From Triatoma infestans (taxonomy: Eukaryota; Arthropoda; Insecta; Hemiptera; Reduviidae), in the NCBI GenBank assembly GCA_011037195.1, contig JAAEAF010000238.1, positions 332,735 to 396,734 on the forward strand: a DNA stretch of 64,000 nucleotides. The letters run 5' to 3'. The position numbers were made by a program, and so were the translations under genes. The notes below the pieces were generated by a model. The model was not told the DNA's origin, made no database searches, and saw nothing but the letters and a program-made list of their open reading frames with translations. The first letter of the stretch is position 1, and each line of letters opens with the position of its first letter. Positions 9,741 to 16,885 of the stretch are shown here, in pieces.

Positions 9741-9980
9741 TAAAAATTTTAATTTATAAGATAATTGATCATAGTCCACCTCACCATCTTCCCACTTGAT
9801 TCCATGGAGATTTCGGAAGACCCATCTGTTAGGTGGTGAATTAGGTTCTCCAAATGTTGGTGGTTTGAAAATCCAGTGCTTCTCTACACCATCAAAGTCC
9901 ACTATTGCTAATTCTTTTACAATATAATACCCCTTCTTAGTTTGGTAACACTGAATATCAATCACTACAGATTCACACAT
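9705..9980 (-). pseudogene. Conserved element gene of unknown function, N-terminal part
   Basis: The ATG at 9980 opens a 91-codon frame with V-V-I-D-I-Q near the N-terminus, then K-E-L-A-I-V-D, I-F-K-P-P and F-R-N-L-H-G-I-K-W. I recall this pattern from arthropod mobile-element proteins of unknown function. The resemblance of the first strand to a DEDD exonuclease motif is superficial, because the expected acidic pair is absent. The frame ends in the short tandem repeats flanking the inserted LINE; the C-terminal portion lies at 8387-8917. A TATAAATA box lies 37 bases upstream of the ATG. Confidence 0.6.
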
Positions 9981-10016
9981 GATGAGGGAATGATTATTCT
10001 TCTGGAGTTGCAGCTG

Positions 10017-10024
10017 TATTTATA
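10017..10024 (-). promoter_or_regulatory. TATAAATA core promoter for the gene at 9980
   Basis: TATAAATA on the minus strand stands 37 bases upstream of the ATG at 9980. The same octamer precedes the PLA2 gene (13246-13253) and the integrase (15504-15511), suggesting a shared core promoter for the element. Confidence 0.6.
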
Positions 10025-10074
10025 TACAAGTAATCCACCTCTACTTTTTTTTTTCTTTTTTTTTTCTTTTTTTT

Positions 10075-11286
10075 TTATAATTTTCTGACCAGACCAGATA
10101 AAGGATTATATTCTACTATACTACCATGTAAAATTAATGCGTAGGCTGTAGTATTAGCTTTAAAAGCTTCACTACACTCAATTTCTAATCTAATGTCGAC
10201 GGAAGATGATCTGATGGCTTCCGATTGACGTGAACAATCGATTACAATAATTGGTGCAATATTTTTGAAATTGTCTCTGGACATTAGTGGTTGGTTCGGT
10301 TTTCCATAATAACTATGTTGAAAATGTTGATACATGTAATACAAAAAGCTGAAATAGTTTTTTGAAAAATTCACATTCAAGTCATCATAAGGATAAATCT
10401 CTGAATTTAGGTGCAGTTTAACATTAGCAATATTATTTTGATCAAAAACTGTTGGGTCTACGAGTTGATTATTTTTTCTATTAGTCTGAAATGCTACAAT
10501 TACGTAACGAGATTTTTCCAAATTTGTGGTTGTTTTTAAGGTCCATGTATGTTTGTTTGTGGTGGGTAGGGTAGGATATTCAATAATATCCCAAGATCTG
10601 AAAGCCATGTGCATAGCTACTCCTCTATTGATAAACTTCAAAAACTTCAACTTTTGTTGATCAGACACTTTTACATATGGGATTCTCCATTGTACTGATT
10701 TAAGCTTAATAGAAGCTTTAACGTCTGCGTTTTCGGTAACAATAGCATCATTATCACTTCTACTTCGATGTAATATTAGTTCGTGTCTTCCTTGTAGAAT
10801 TATTCTATTATAATCTCCAAAAAAGCCTAAAACAGTATCTAACGGAATGCAGCCTTCAAAATTACCATCATCATCAGCAAGCTTGATATTAGTATTGGGT
10901 TGCATCCAGCCAGCTATTTCCAATGCTTTGACTTTATCACTATTAAATGAAACATAACCTTTAAGAGTGCTAGCAATTCCTGGGTTACGGATGTGGTCAA
11001 CTATTACTCCATTTAACTGATACTTGATCTCATCAAAGAGAAACATAAAAGCATTCCTTACTAATCTCACACTTAATTCTGGTTTAATTTCATCTTTATT
11101 TACTTGTCCTTGAATATAGAGAAAACTTTTTGAAGGAACTGTGAAAATATCCTGTTGTTGTACGGAAATAATTATCTCATCGGAATTGTCTAGTGATTGC
11201 GTAAACGGTTGGTGGGTGTGATATTCATAATTTATGATTCTCTCCTCAAACATAACTTCATCATTCACATTTAATATTTCTTCCAT
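10075..11286 (-). CDS. Major capsid protein (double jelly-roll, Polinton-like)
   Basis: This is the only long gene of the element still open, at 403 codons, and it starts at ATG 11286. The C-terminal motif S-S-S-V-D-I-R-L-E-I-E followed by A-x-T-T-A-Y-A-L-I-L-H is one I associate with short Polinton-like capsid proteins in arthropod genomes. The alternating strand pattern fits two jelly rolls. A length near 400 is shorter than adenovirus hexon but usual for this group. The product would form the capsid lattice. Its start overlaps the end of the 50-codon ORF at 11271-11423 by 16 bases, indicating a compact transcription unit with the penton gene. Confidence is high for a capsid of this lineage and lower for the exact subfamily. 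Confidence 0.85.
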   Translation of the reverse strand: MEEILNVNDEVMFEERIINYEYHTHQPFTQSLDNSDEIIISVQQQDIFTVPSKSFLYIQGQVNKDEIKPELSVRLVRNAFMFLFDEIKYQLNGVIVDHIRNPGIASTLKGYVSFNSDKVKALEIAGWMQPNTNIKLADDDGNFEGCIPLDTVLGFFGDYNRIILQGRHELILHRSRSDNDAIVTENADVKASIKLKSVQWRIPYVKVSDQQKLKFLKFINRGVAMHMAFRSWDIIEYPTLPTTNKHTWTLKTTTNLEKSRYVIVAFQTNRKNNQLVDPTVFDQNNIANVKLHLNSEIYPYDDLNVNFSKNYFSFLYYMYQHFQHSYYGKPNQPLMSRDNFKNIAPIIVIDCSRQSEAIRSSSVDIRLEIECSEAFKANTTAYALILHGSIVEYNPLSGLVRKL

Positions 11287-11423
11287 TTTGGTTTTACCGT
11301 AAGACCTAGTTGTTGTAAAAATCTAATCTTTGCAGGCGTTAATTTACAACGGACAGTCTGTTCAATACTGGATGGCCTGCTTTTAACGTCCTTGCTTTTA
11401 TACGTTTGGAAATCAATACCCAT
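11271..11423 (-). CDS. 50-residue ORF overlapping penton and capsid genes
   Basis: A complete ORF runs from ATG (11423-11421) to TAA (11273-11271). Its first 11 bases overlap the end of the penton-like gene and its last 16 overlap the start of the capsid gene, in different frames. It thus fills exactly the space between two structural genes. The product is basic and hydrophilic (S-K-D-V-K-S-R-P, then L-T-P-A-K-I-R-F-L-Q-Q-L) with no recognised domain. The intact frame in an otherwise broken element suggests it is genuine; a small capsid cement protein is possible but unproved. TATAAAAG occurs inside it (11395-11402) and could serve the capsid gene. Confidence 0.6.
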   Translation of the reverse strand: MGIDFQTYKSKDVKSRPSSIEQTVRCKLTPAKIRFLQQLGLTVKPKWKKY

Positions 11424-12105
11424 TCTTCTTAAGGTGTAAACGTATGGTGATTACTTCTTCGCGAAAATCTACTATGTTATTATCTTGATCCGTAAGAGTT
11501 AACGTAATATGATCAATTGTCTCTCCGGTGACTGGAAAATAAATGACTGGACTAGGCTCATGTACTAGCTTATATCCAGGAGGAACTGTAGGAGAAAATT
11601 CATATATAGTGTGTCCAGGTACTCCATTTCTGTACGAACCTACAGCTATATTGCAGTTTATGGCGACCGTATTTACACTATGAATTTTCACTATTTCATC
11701 AGATTTATAAAATTTCATTTTATTCAACACTTCTTGTTTTGTGAATCCCAATAACGGACCAATTAAATGCTCTTTATCGAAATGAGTTGGTTGAGTACAC
11801 ATTAATTCTACTTTTAAGGTGTTCACATTACCCCTCAGTTTTATTGAATCGGGAGCTGGCATATTCTTTTTTAAATATTCCGCTATAGCTTCAATCTCAT
11901 AAGTGCCTGTAGGAATCTCAATCACTTTATCATCACCATAATGAAATTTATTATTAACATTTTCAATTATATTTGGAATAGAGTGGTATGATTGAAAACT
12001 GAGTAAACCAATGGTGTAATTGCCTCTTTCTGATAAACTAATCGGTGGAAATATGTCAGCGCTCAGAAGGCTAGAAGCACCTGTTAAGGTAAATGTGTAA
12101 GACAT
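11413..12105 (-). CDS. Penton-like (minor capsid) protein
   Basis: An intact 230-codon frame starts at ATG 12105. The opening S-Y-T-F-T-L-T-G, then F-P-P-I-S-L, then G-L-L-S-F-Q-S-Y-x-S-I-P-N-I and I-P-T-G-T-Y-E-I are features of the penton-like protein of arthropod Polinton-related elements, a single jelly-roll protein placed at capsid vertices. The position immediately upstream of the capsid gene is the usual one. It follows the protease pseudogene by 22 bases and overlaps the next ORF by 11. The absence of frame damage here and in the capsid contrasts with neighbouring genes. Confidence 0.8.
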   Translation of the reverse strand: MSYTFTLTGASSLLSADIFPPISLSERGNYTIGLLSFQSYHSIPNIIENVNNKFHYGDDKVIEIPTGTYEIEAIAEYLKKNMPAPDSIKLRGNVNTLKVELMCTQPTHFDKEHLIGPLLGFTKQEVLNKMKFYKSDEIVKIHSVNTVAINCNIAVGSYRNGVPGHTIYEFSPTVPPGYKLVHEPSPVIYFPVTGETIDHITLTLTDQDNNIVDFREEVITIRLHLKKNGY

Positions 12106-12127
12106 TACTAAATATCTTTAAACTGTG

Positions 12128-12477
12128 TTACACATTATTATAGAGAAATTGTAGACACAAATGTCCGCAATAAGGAGTATTCCACTTTTGATATCTACGT
12201 CGATTGTAAGTGATATTGCAATTCTTTAAATAGTGTAGCAATTCTAGAGGAGGCCTAAGGTTGCCAAATGGATCGAAGTAATTGTCAATATTACCTTTTT
12301 TAATGTAAGAAACTCAGTGAGTTCCCATATTCTCTATTGAGTCTAAATTTACTATACCACACTCATTATTTTAGGAAATTTTGGTAAAGTATCACGCATG
12401 TAAACACCTCCAAAATTTGGTATATCTTTACCATATTTAATTAAATCTATGTTTATGAGCGCTCTATTAGGAAGTAG
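12128..12477 (-). pseudogene. Adenain-like cysteine protease, disrupted
   Basis: Translating the gap between penton and pVI-like genes leftward gives the signature of the adenovirus-type maturation protease. There is an N-terminal block with I-K-Y-G-K and G-G-V-Y-M-R-D; G-T-H, with the catalytic His codon at 12317-12319; Y-F-D-P-F-G followed by P-P-x-E-L; and the C-G-H-L-C box, whose first Cys (12167-12169) is the expected nucleophile. A TGA at 12314-12316 follows the His, where the family has Trp. A frameshift lies near 12365-12370, so no single long ORF exists. The stop codon TAA is at 12128-12130. In related viruses this enzyme cleaves capsid precursors and needs packaged DNA or peptide cofactors. 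Here it is dead. Confidence 0.85.
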
Positions 12478-12729
12478 TCAATCTTTTTTTATGTAAAGAC
12501 CATAGCCTTTGTTGTACGGTTTAAGATATAATCCTTCACCAATTTGCTGCTCTTCCATTTTTCTATTATGTCTCCTCATCTCCTCCAAACGATCCCTTGC
12601 ATTTTGTGTATCCTTAACTGCTTTAGCTATGGCTGATGCCCCACCAGCTAAACTTCCTAGTGCAGATAACCCTGCGAATAAAGGTATAAGAAACGGGAGA
12701 ACTCCACCAGTTCTTGGAACTGGCAGCAC
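12478..12729 (-). CDS. pVI/pX-like glycine-rich membrane-active protein (likely C-terminal part of the PLA2 gene)
   Basis: The frame has P-R-T-G-G, a hydrophobic stretch, then G-L-S-A-L-G-S-L-A-G-G-A-S-A-I-A-K-A, a basic helical segment with R-R-H-N-R-K-M-E-E, and a conserved G-L-Y-L-K-P-Y tail. This resembles the pVI/pX-like minor core protein in Polintons and adintoviruses. No ATG opens it (GTG at 12729). The same frame runs upstream through a lysine-rich region into the 3' end of the PLA2 ORF. Lysine codons with runs of A near 12770-12790 could have slipped. I therefore suspect one gene encoding PLA2 plus this domain, broken by a frameshift; two adjacent genes remain possible. Confidence 0.65.
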   Translation of the reverse strand: MLPVPRTGGVLPFLIPLFAGLSALGSLAGGASAIAKAVKDTQNARDRLEEMRRHNRKMEEQQIGEGLYLKPYNKGYGLYIKKD

Positions 12730-12758
12730 TCTTGGAATTTTTGCAGATTTCGTCTTTT

Positions 12759-13217
12759 TTACGATCTTTTTGCCTTTTTTAGGGCTTTTTTCGATGCATC
12801 TATAATTGACAATAAAGGTGAAGTTACACGTGCTGCTGTTATAACGTCTTTAATGGTTTTCCTTCTTTTCCTAACTCTCCCACCTAATTTCACTTTAGCT
12901 TTCATAGCGTTTGTCACCGCCCAAGCTGTTGCTTTTTCACCAAATGTTGCGTCACTAGCCTTCGTTCTTTGCCAAGCTTTTTCTGCCAGTGCAAGATCAG
13001 CCCTATGTCTTGATTCTAGATCTTTTTGTTGAGAGTATGCAATGTCGTGTTCTCTACAAGCTTCGTCTAAAGGGTTAATACCTCTATCACCACGTGCTAA
13101 TCGTTTTTGCAATTTAGTTCCAGGCCCACAAAACCTATCGCCAAGTATATGTACTTCGAATGGTAACCTGTTAATCACTGAATTTATAAGTCCTTTCCCA
13201 ACTGCTTTTCTTCTCAT
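12759..13217 (-). CDS. Parvovirus-type phospholipase A2 domain protein
   Basis: The ATG at 13217 opens a 152-codon frame (a GTG at 13238 is less likely). The calcium loop F-C-G-P-G-T (about 29-34) precedes the catalytic helix D-E-A-C-R-E-H-D-I-A-Y (about 51-61), with the His-Asp pair at 57-58. This is the sPLA2-like fold in parvovirus VP1, used there to breach endosomal membrane after entry; related domains occur in adintovirus-like elements. A lysine/arginine-rich tail follows. The key residues are present, so the domain looks catalytically plausible, though untested. The TATAAATA at 13246-13253 lies only about 29 bases upstream of the ATG, implying a very short leader. It diverges from the ATPase gene with 44 bases between the starts. 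Confidence 0.85.
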   Translation of the reverse strand: MRRKAVGKGLINSVINRLPFEVHILGDRFCGPGTKLQKRLARGDRGINPLDEACREHDIAYSQQKDLESRHRADLALAEKAWQRTKASDATFGEKATAWAVTNAMKAKVKLGGRVRKRRKTIKDVITAARVTSPLLSIIDASKKALKKAKRS

Positions 13218-13245
13218 TATGATGAAAATACTCTGCACGTAAACG

Positions 13246-13253
13246 TATTTATA
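13246..13253 (-). promoter_or_regulatory. TATAAATA core promoter at the divergent centre
   Basis: TATAAATA on the minus strand, between the leftward PLA2 gene and the rightward ATPase gene, is about 29 bases from the PLA2 ATG. Only 8 bases separate it from the ATPase ATG, so the ATPase promoter must lie further left, inside PLA2 coding sequence. Confidence 0.6.
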
Positions 13254-13261
13254 TTGTCGCG

Positions 13262-13952
13262 ATGCGTTTGGAAAAGCAAAGTGAACATTTACCTATTCTC
13301 AATCTACTCTCTGACTCAAAAATCGAACAAGTCAGTCGACATGGCACATTATTACCAAATAATATACGAGCGCTGATTTGCGGTACGTCTGGATCTGGTA
13401 AAACTAACGTTATGGCTTGTTTACTTGTACAGCCAAATGGTCTGAAATTCGCAAACGTATATATATGTAGCAGATCACTTCAACAAGAAAAATATTTATA
13501 TTTAGAACAGGTTTTTAAACTTGTTCCAGAAATAGGATTTTATAAATTAAGTGGATACTCAACAAGTAATTGCTCTCGAAGAGGCTAAAACCAACTCTAT
13601 TATAATTTTTGATGATATTGCAATGGATCAACAGGATATTATCAGACAATATTTCAGCATGAGTCGACATAGATGGATTGACTGTTTTTATTTAACACAG
13701 AGTTATGCCCGAATACCTAAACATCTTATACGTGATAATGCCAATTTTATTATACTTTTCAAACAGGATGATTTAAATCTAAAACATGTTTTCAGTGATC
13801 ATATAAGTTCACCTGACATATCATTTGATAAATTTAAACATATATGTTACATTTGTTGGGAAGAACCTTATGGATTTATAACTATAGATAAAACAAGAGA
13901 TTTAAGCAACGGTAGATTCCGGAAAGGTTTGGACACATTTATCTATATATAG
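13262..13952 (+). pseudogene. FtsK/HerA-type genome-packaging ATPase, frameshifted
   Basis: The ATG at 13262 opens the N-terminal half, with Walker A G-T-S-G-S-G-K-T at about residues 42-49. A shift near 13550-13560 moves the reading to the next frame, which is open to 13952 and carries Walker B I-I-I-F-D-D-I, then S-R-H and C-F-Y-L-T-Q-S-Y (sensor-like), and I-R-D-N-A-N. This is the A32-like packaging ATPase common to Polintons, adintoviruses and virophages, which drives DNA into the capsid. Combined length, about 230 residues, is normal for the family. One indel alone breaks it. Confidence 0.85.
13943..13951 (+). promoter_or_regulatory. TATA-like sequence upstream of the DUF8207-like gene
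   Basis: CTATATATAG overlaps the end of the ATPase frame about 30 bases before the ATG at 13982. Spacing fits a core promoter, but such AT strings are common here. Confidence 0.3.
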
Positions 13953-13981
13953 ATAGAAAAAATGGAGAATTCCAGTACATC

Positions 13982-14923
13982 ATGGACCCTAAGGTCACTA
14001 AACAACTTATTAAAACTTCTAAATCACTGCGTGCAAAATTCAAAAGCATGAAACGAGGTTTTCAGTTATCACAGGAGGAACTAGAAAAAAGTTTTAAACC
14101 CATTATTGAACCACTTCAAGAATTAGTTCATGAGAAAAAAAAGCCTAAAAGAGAGATAATTAAAAAAGAAGAGATGACATTTAAAGATGAGAATGTATGT
14201 TTACTCCACTAAAGCAAGAATCCACATCAACCCCCATCCAAAAGATGATGAAAAGAGAGGAGGAAGAGAAGATGACTCATCTGAAACAAATACAACAATA
14301 TGATACAGAAAAATTAAAAGAAAGTTTGGAACAGCAAGGAAAGATAGGTCCAATGATTAAACCATATTTATTTAAACTTATTGATTCAGAAACTAGTGAT
14401 ATGGATGATAGATATGGCATTCGAGTACAATCAAAAGGAGATAGGCAATAGGTAATGCAAAAGTAACAATTGATGGTGATAATATTAATGTGAATGATAA
14501 ATGGTATGAAGGTACACCAGGTTTATTTCAATTGTTGTTTTTAAAAAAGCCTACCGATTATTCTGATAAAGACTTGGAAAACTATAAAAATATCTTAGAA
14601 GATAGCAATGCGCACAAAAAACAGTTTAGTGAGGAAAAAGGTGTTAGTGTTAGTCGAGGATTGAAGTATAAAAATATTATTGCTCCTCTATTTTCTAAAA
14701 AAACCTCCGCCTCCACAAGTCGAACACCGACATTAAGATCGAGAAAACTACTGGGAAAGGTATGATAGAAGGGCAAAGTATTTATGAATATTGGGATGAT
14801 CCTATTGAATTAGTGGACCGTCTCCAGCTTTTATATTCATCCACCAGTGCAGGACATACTGGTCATGAAAACGAAATCCAATCTATAATCGAGGAGTTAA
14901 GAGAGGCGGATATTATTTATTAA
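13982..14923 (+). pseudogene. DUF8207-like element protein, three frameshifts
   Basis: Four consecutive frame segments (from 13982, 14197, about 14455 and 14762) together make a protein of about 310 residues. The first part is charged and helical (L-I-K-T-S-K-S-L-R-A-K-F), the middle has D-D-R-Y-G-I-R, then K-W-Y-E-G-T-P-G-L-F-Q-L-L, N-A-H-K-K and Y-K-N-I-I-A-P-L-F. The end has Y-E-Y-W-D-D-P and G-H-E-N-E-I-Q-S-I-I-E-E-L. I associate this pattern with DUF8207-like proteins of arthropod viral-like elements; the name is from memory and the role is unknown. A position between ATPase and fibre-like genes suggests a virion or assembly role. The second provirus keeps its C-terminal part at 27256-27752. 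Confidence 0.7.
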
Positions 14924-14964
14924 AGAGTGTATAGGACAATGTGTATTGTAGCTTGACTTTCAAC

Positions 14965-15306
14965 ATGTCCATCGATAAGTTTGGCAGATCATTACACAAA
15001 ATGAATAATGCATTTTATACCAGTGATGATGAACATGGTGATTATATTGATTTTCAAAATAAACGTTTAGTCGGAGTAACTAATCCACTAAGTAATTTTG
15101 AGGCTGTTAATAAAGGATATCTTGAACAATGTGTAAAAAAAAATGAACTCGACCATTTAATCAAACCATATATAGATCAATTAGAACTTAAAACAAAGTC
15201 ATTTTTGGAAGAGAAATTGAAAAAATATATCACAGAAGAATATCTTTTTGACATTTATGATCAGACACGAAAAACGGCTACAAATGAATTGGTAATGGAT
15301 ATATAA
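14965..15306 (+). CDS. Fibre-like protein with phage-tail-fibre-type repeat
   Basis: The ATG at 14965 opens a 113-codon frame; the upstream GTG at 14941 is a poorer start. Residues about 32-57 read N-K-R-L-V-G-V-x-N-P...A-V-N-K-G-Y-L, matching the NKRIxNVxxPxxxxDxVxKxYL pattern typical of trimeric phage tail fibres. A charged, probably coiled-coil region follows (L-E-L-K-T-K-S-F-L-E-E-K-L-K-K). The homologue beside element 2 has three such units. The N-terminal M-S-x-D-K-F-G is shared by both. A capsid-attached adhesin is inferred by analogy; trimerisation is not shown. The short form here, with one repeat, may be the result of internal deletion. Confidence 0.65.
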   Translation: MSIDKFGRSLHKMNNAFYTSDDEHGDYIDFQNKRLVGVTNPLSNFEAVNKGYLEQCVKKNELDHLIKPYIDQLELKTKSFLEEKLKKYITEEYLFDIYDQTRKTATNELVMDI

Positions 15307-15342
15307 TGGATGTAATACAGCGAAGATTGATGATGATAAACC

Positions 15343-15511
15343 CAAATATTCGTTTAACATCAGCTATCTTAACACCAGTTTTCGACTATAACCTGTGATG
15401 ATGAACATGGTGATTATATTGATTTTCAAACGAAAAAAAACTTACAAATGATTTTGTTCAAATATTCGTTTAACGTCAGCTATGTTAACACCGGTTTTTC
15501 GACTATAAATA
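15343..15511 (+). promoter_or_regulatory. Duplicated integrase promoter with TATAAATA
   Basis: A 48-base phrase beginning AAATATTCGTTTAAC and ending TTTTCGACTATA occurs at about 15343-15390 and again at 15461-15508. The second copy continues into TATAAATA (15504-15511), 55 bases before the integrase ATG; the first ends TATAACC. Between them lies an exact copy of about 35 bases of the fibre-like gene (15023-15057 repeated at 15395-15429). The arrangement records a tandem duplication covering fibre sequence and promoter, with only one TATA box preserved. Confidence 0.65.
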
Positions 15512-15565
15512 AGGATGTAAAGATATAGCTGTCGCAAGAGATTGTGTAAGACATTAAGAGTTAAC

Positions 15566-16536
15566 ATGTCAATTAAGGAAGCTGTGGTGAATGAACTTCA
15601 TAGGCCAGCACGTGTTCATTACCCCCGACGACGTACTTTACTCAAAGGGGTAAATGACCTTTATCAGGCAGACTTGATAGAAATGATACCTTTTGCTCGT
15701 GTAAACAAAAATTACAAATATTTATTAACAGTGATTGATTGTTTTTCCAAATACACCTGGGTGGAACGTTTGAAAACTAAAAGAGCTCAAGATGTAACTC
15801 ATGCAATGGAAAAGATTTATCTGAGCGAGTTCCTAAGAAAATTCAGACGGACAATGGAAAGGAGTTTTATAACATTCATTTTAAGAAACTTATGAAAAAA
15901 TATAATATAAATCATTACAGTACTTTTAGCACAATTAAAAGTTCAATTGTTGAGCGATTTAAGAGAACATTCAAATCTATGATGTATCGCTTATTCAGTC
16001 TACAAGGTAGTTACAAATATATAAATCGTTTACCAGATCTAGTAAAAGCGTATAACAATAGAGTTCATCGAACTATTAAAATGAGATCGGCGGAAGTGAA
16101 TGAAAGTAATGCCTCATCTCTTTTAACTGAAGTTTATTCATACAAAGGTGAAAGAAAGGATAAGCAACGTTTTAAGGAAGGAGATTTTGTACGTATTTCA
16201 AAGAGTAGAACTATTTTTTCAAAAGGTTATACACCTAATTGGTCTACTGAAATATTTAAGGTGAAAACTGTTCGCAAAACTATACCCTACACTTACATTT
16301 TGGAAGATATGGCTGGAATGCCTATAAAAGGCGCGTTTTACGCTCCCGAATTGCAAAAAACTAAACATAAAAATGTATATCTTGTAGAAAAAATATTGAG
16401 ACGGAAGAATAATAAATTATTCGTAAAATGGATTGGGTTTAGCAATAGCAAAAATTCCTGGGATTCATGTAGACCATTTAGTATAACGATAAATTGCATG
16501 TACAAAAAAATTGTAAACAATTTAGTAAAATTCTAA
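15566..16536 (+). pseudogene. Retroviral-type (rve) DDE integrase with chromodomain, frameshifted
   Basis: The ATG at 15566 leads into Y-Q-A-D-L-I-E-M, holding the first catalytic Asp, and L-L-T-V-I-D-C-F-S-K. After a shift near 15835 the next frame has Q-T-D-N-G-K-E-F (second Asp) and S-S-I-V-E-R-F (Glu), then the C-terminal W-S-T-E-I-F-K-V beta domain and a chromodomain-like tail with V-E-K-I-L-R-R and V-K-W-I-G-F. All three catalytic residues are therefore encoded, but in two frames. This is the Polinton/Maverick integrase type, which inserts element DNA into host chromosomes; the chromodomain may steer target choice. Overall length is about 320 residues. The homologue at 28178-29149 is more damaged. 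Confidence 0.85.
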
Positions 16537-16800
16537 ATTGTATGTAAAAAATGGCTATATGTGAACAATGCATTAAAGAAATGAATTGTACGTAATAAAG
16601 ATAAAATTGTACGTAAAAATGGATAAGTTAAAATTTAAAATTGTATGTAAAAATGTATACAATGTAATAAAATTTGTATTCAAGATAAATTGTACACAAA
16701 ACAGTTGAATACCTCATTTTATTAAATATAAATTGTACGTAAAAAAAATTGGTAAATTATAAACAATTTAATAATAAACTTTTAATATAAATTGTAAAAT
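16535..16800 (+). repeat. Iteron-like repeats after the integrase
   Basis: AATTGTAYGTAAAA-type words recur at about 16536, 16584, 16604, 16639, 16688 and 16731, with a shorter AAATTGTAAAA at about 16790. Spacing is irregular (20-50 bases). They may be decayed duplications of the integrase 3' end, which itself contains ATTGTAAAC words, or protein-binding iterons near the right end of the element. Confidence 0.55.
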
Positions 16801-16885
16801 TATTATTTCAAATAAAGACGTGTTTTTTTTTTTTTCAAGTCCAACTCTTATTATTCTTACTAATGTGTCTAATAAATTTGGATTT

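Larger units (their letters stand above)
6541..16885. mobile_element. Decayed Polinton/adintovirus-like provirus (element 1)
   Basis: The gene set is capsid, penton-like, adenain-like protease, pVI-like, PLA2, packaging ATPase, DUF8207-like, fibre-like and DDE integrase. Capsid, penton, protease, ATPase and integrase form the morphogenesis and integration core of Polinton-type elements and adintoviruses. Structural genes point left, ATPase and integrase right. No PolB motif is seen. Ends are uncertain: no clear terminal inverted repeat was found; the left limit is set by the end of the 2.6 kb repeat and the right by the start of 270 bp tandem repeats. At least eight frame disruptions and one LINE insertion show it is not a working virus. 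Family assignment is from recognised protein patterns, not a search. Confidence 0.85.

Noticed and set aside
9705..9980. DEDD exonuclease reading of the V-I-D-I-Q motif
   Set aside because: The glutamate expected after the first aspartate is absent and no later exonuclease motifs are visible.
6541..16885. Terminal inverted repeats of the provirus
   Set aside because: Only a ten-base inverted match (CACACCTGCG/CGCAGGTGTG) was found between the edges, too short to claim a terminal inverted repeat.
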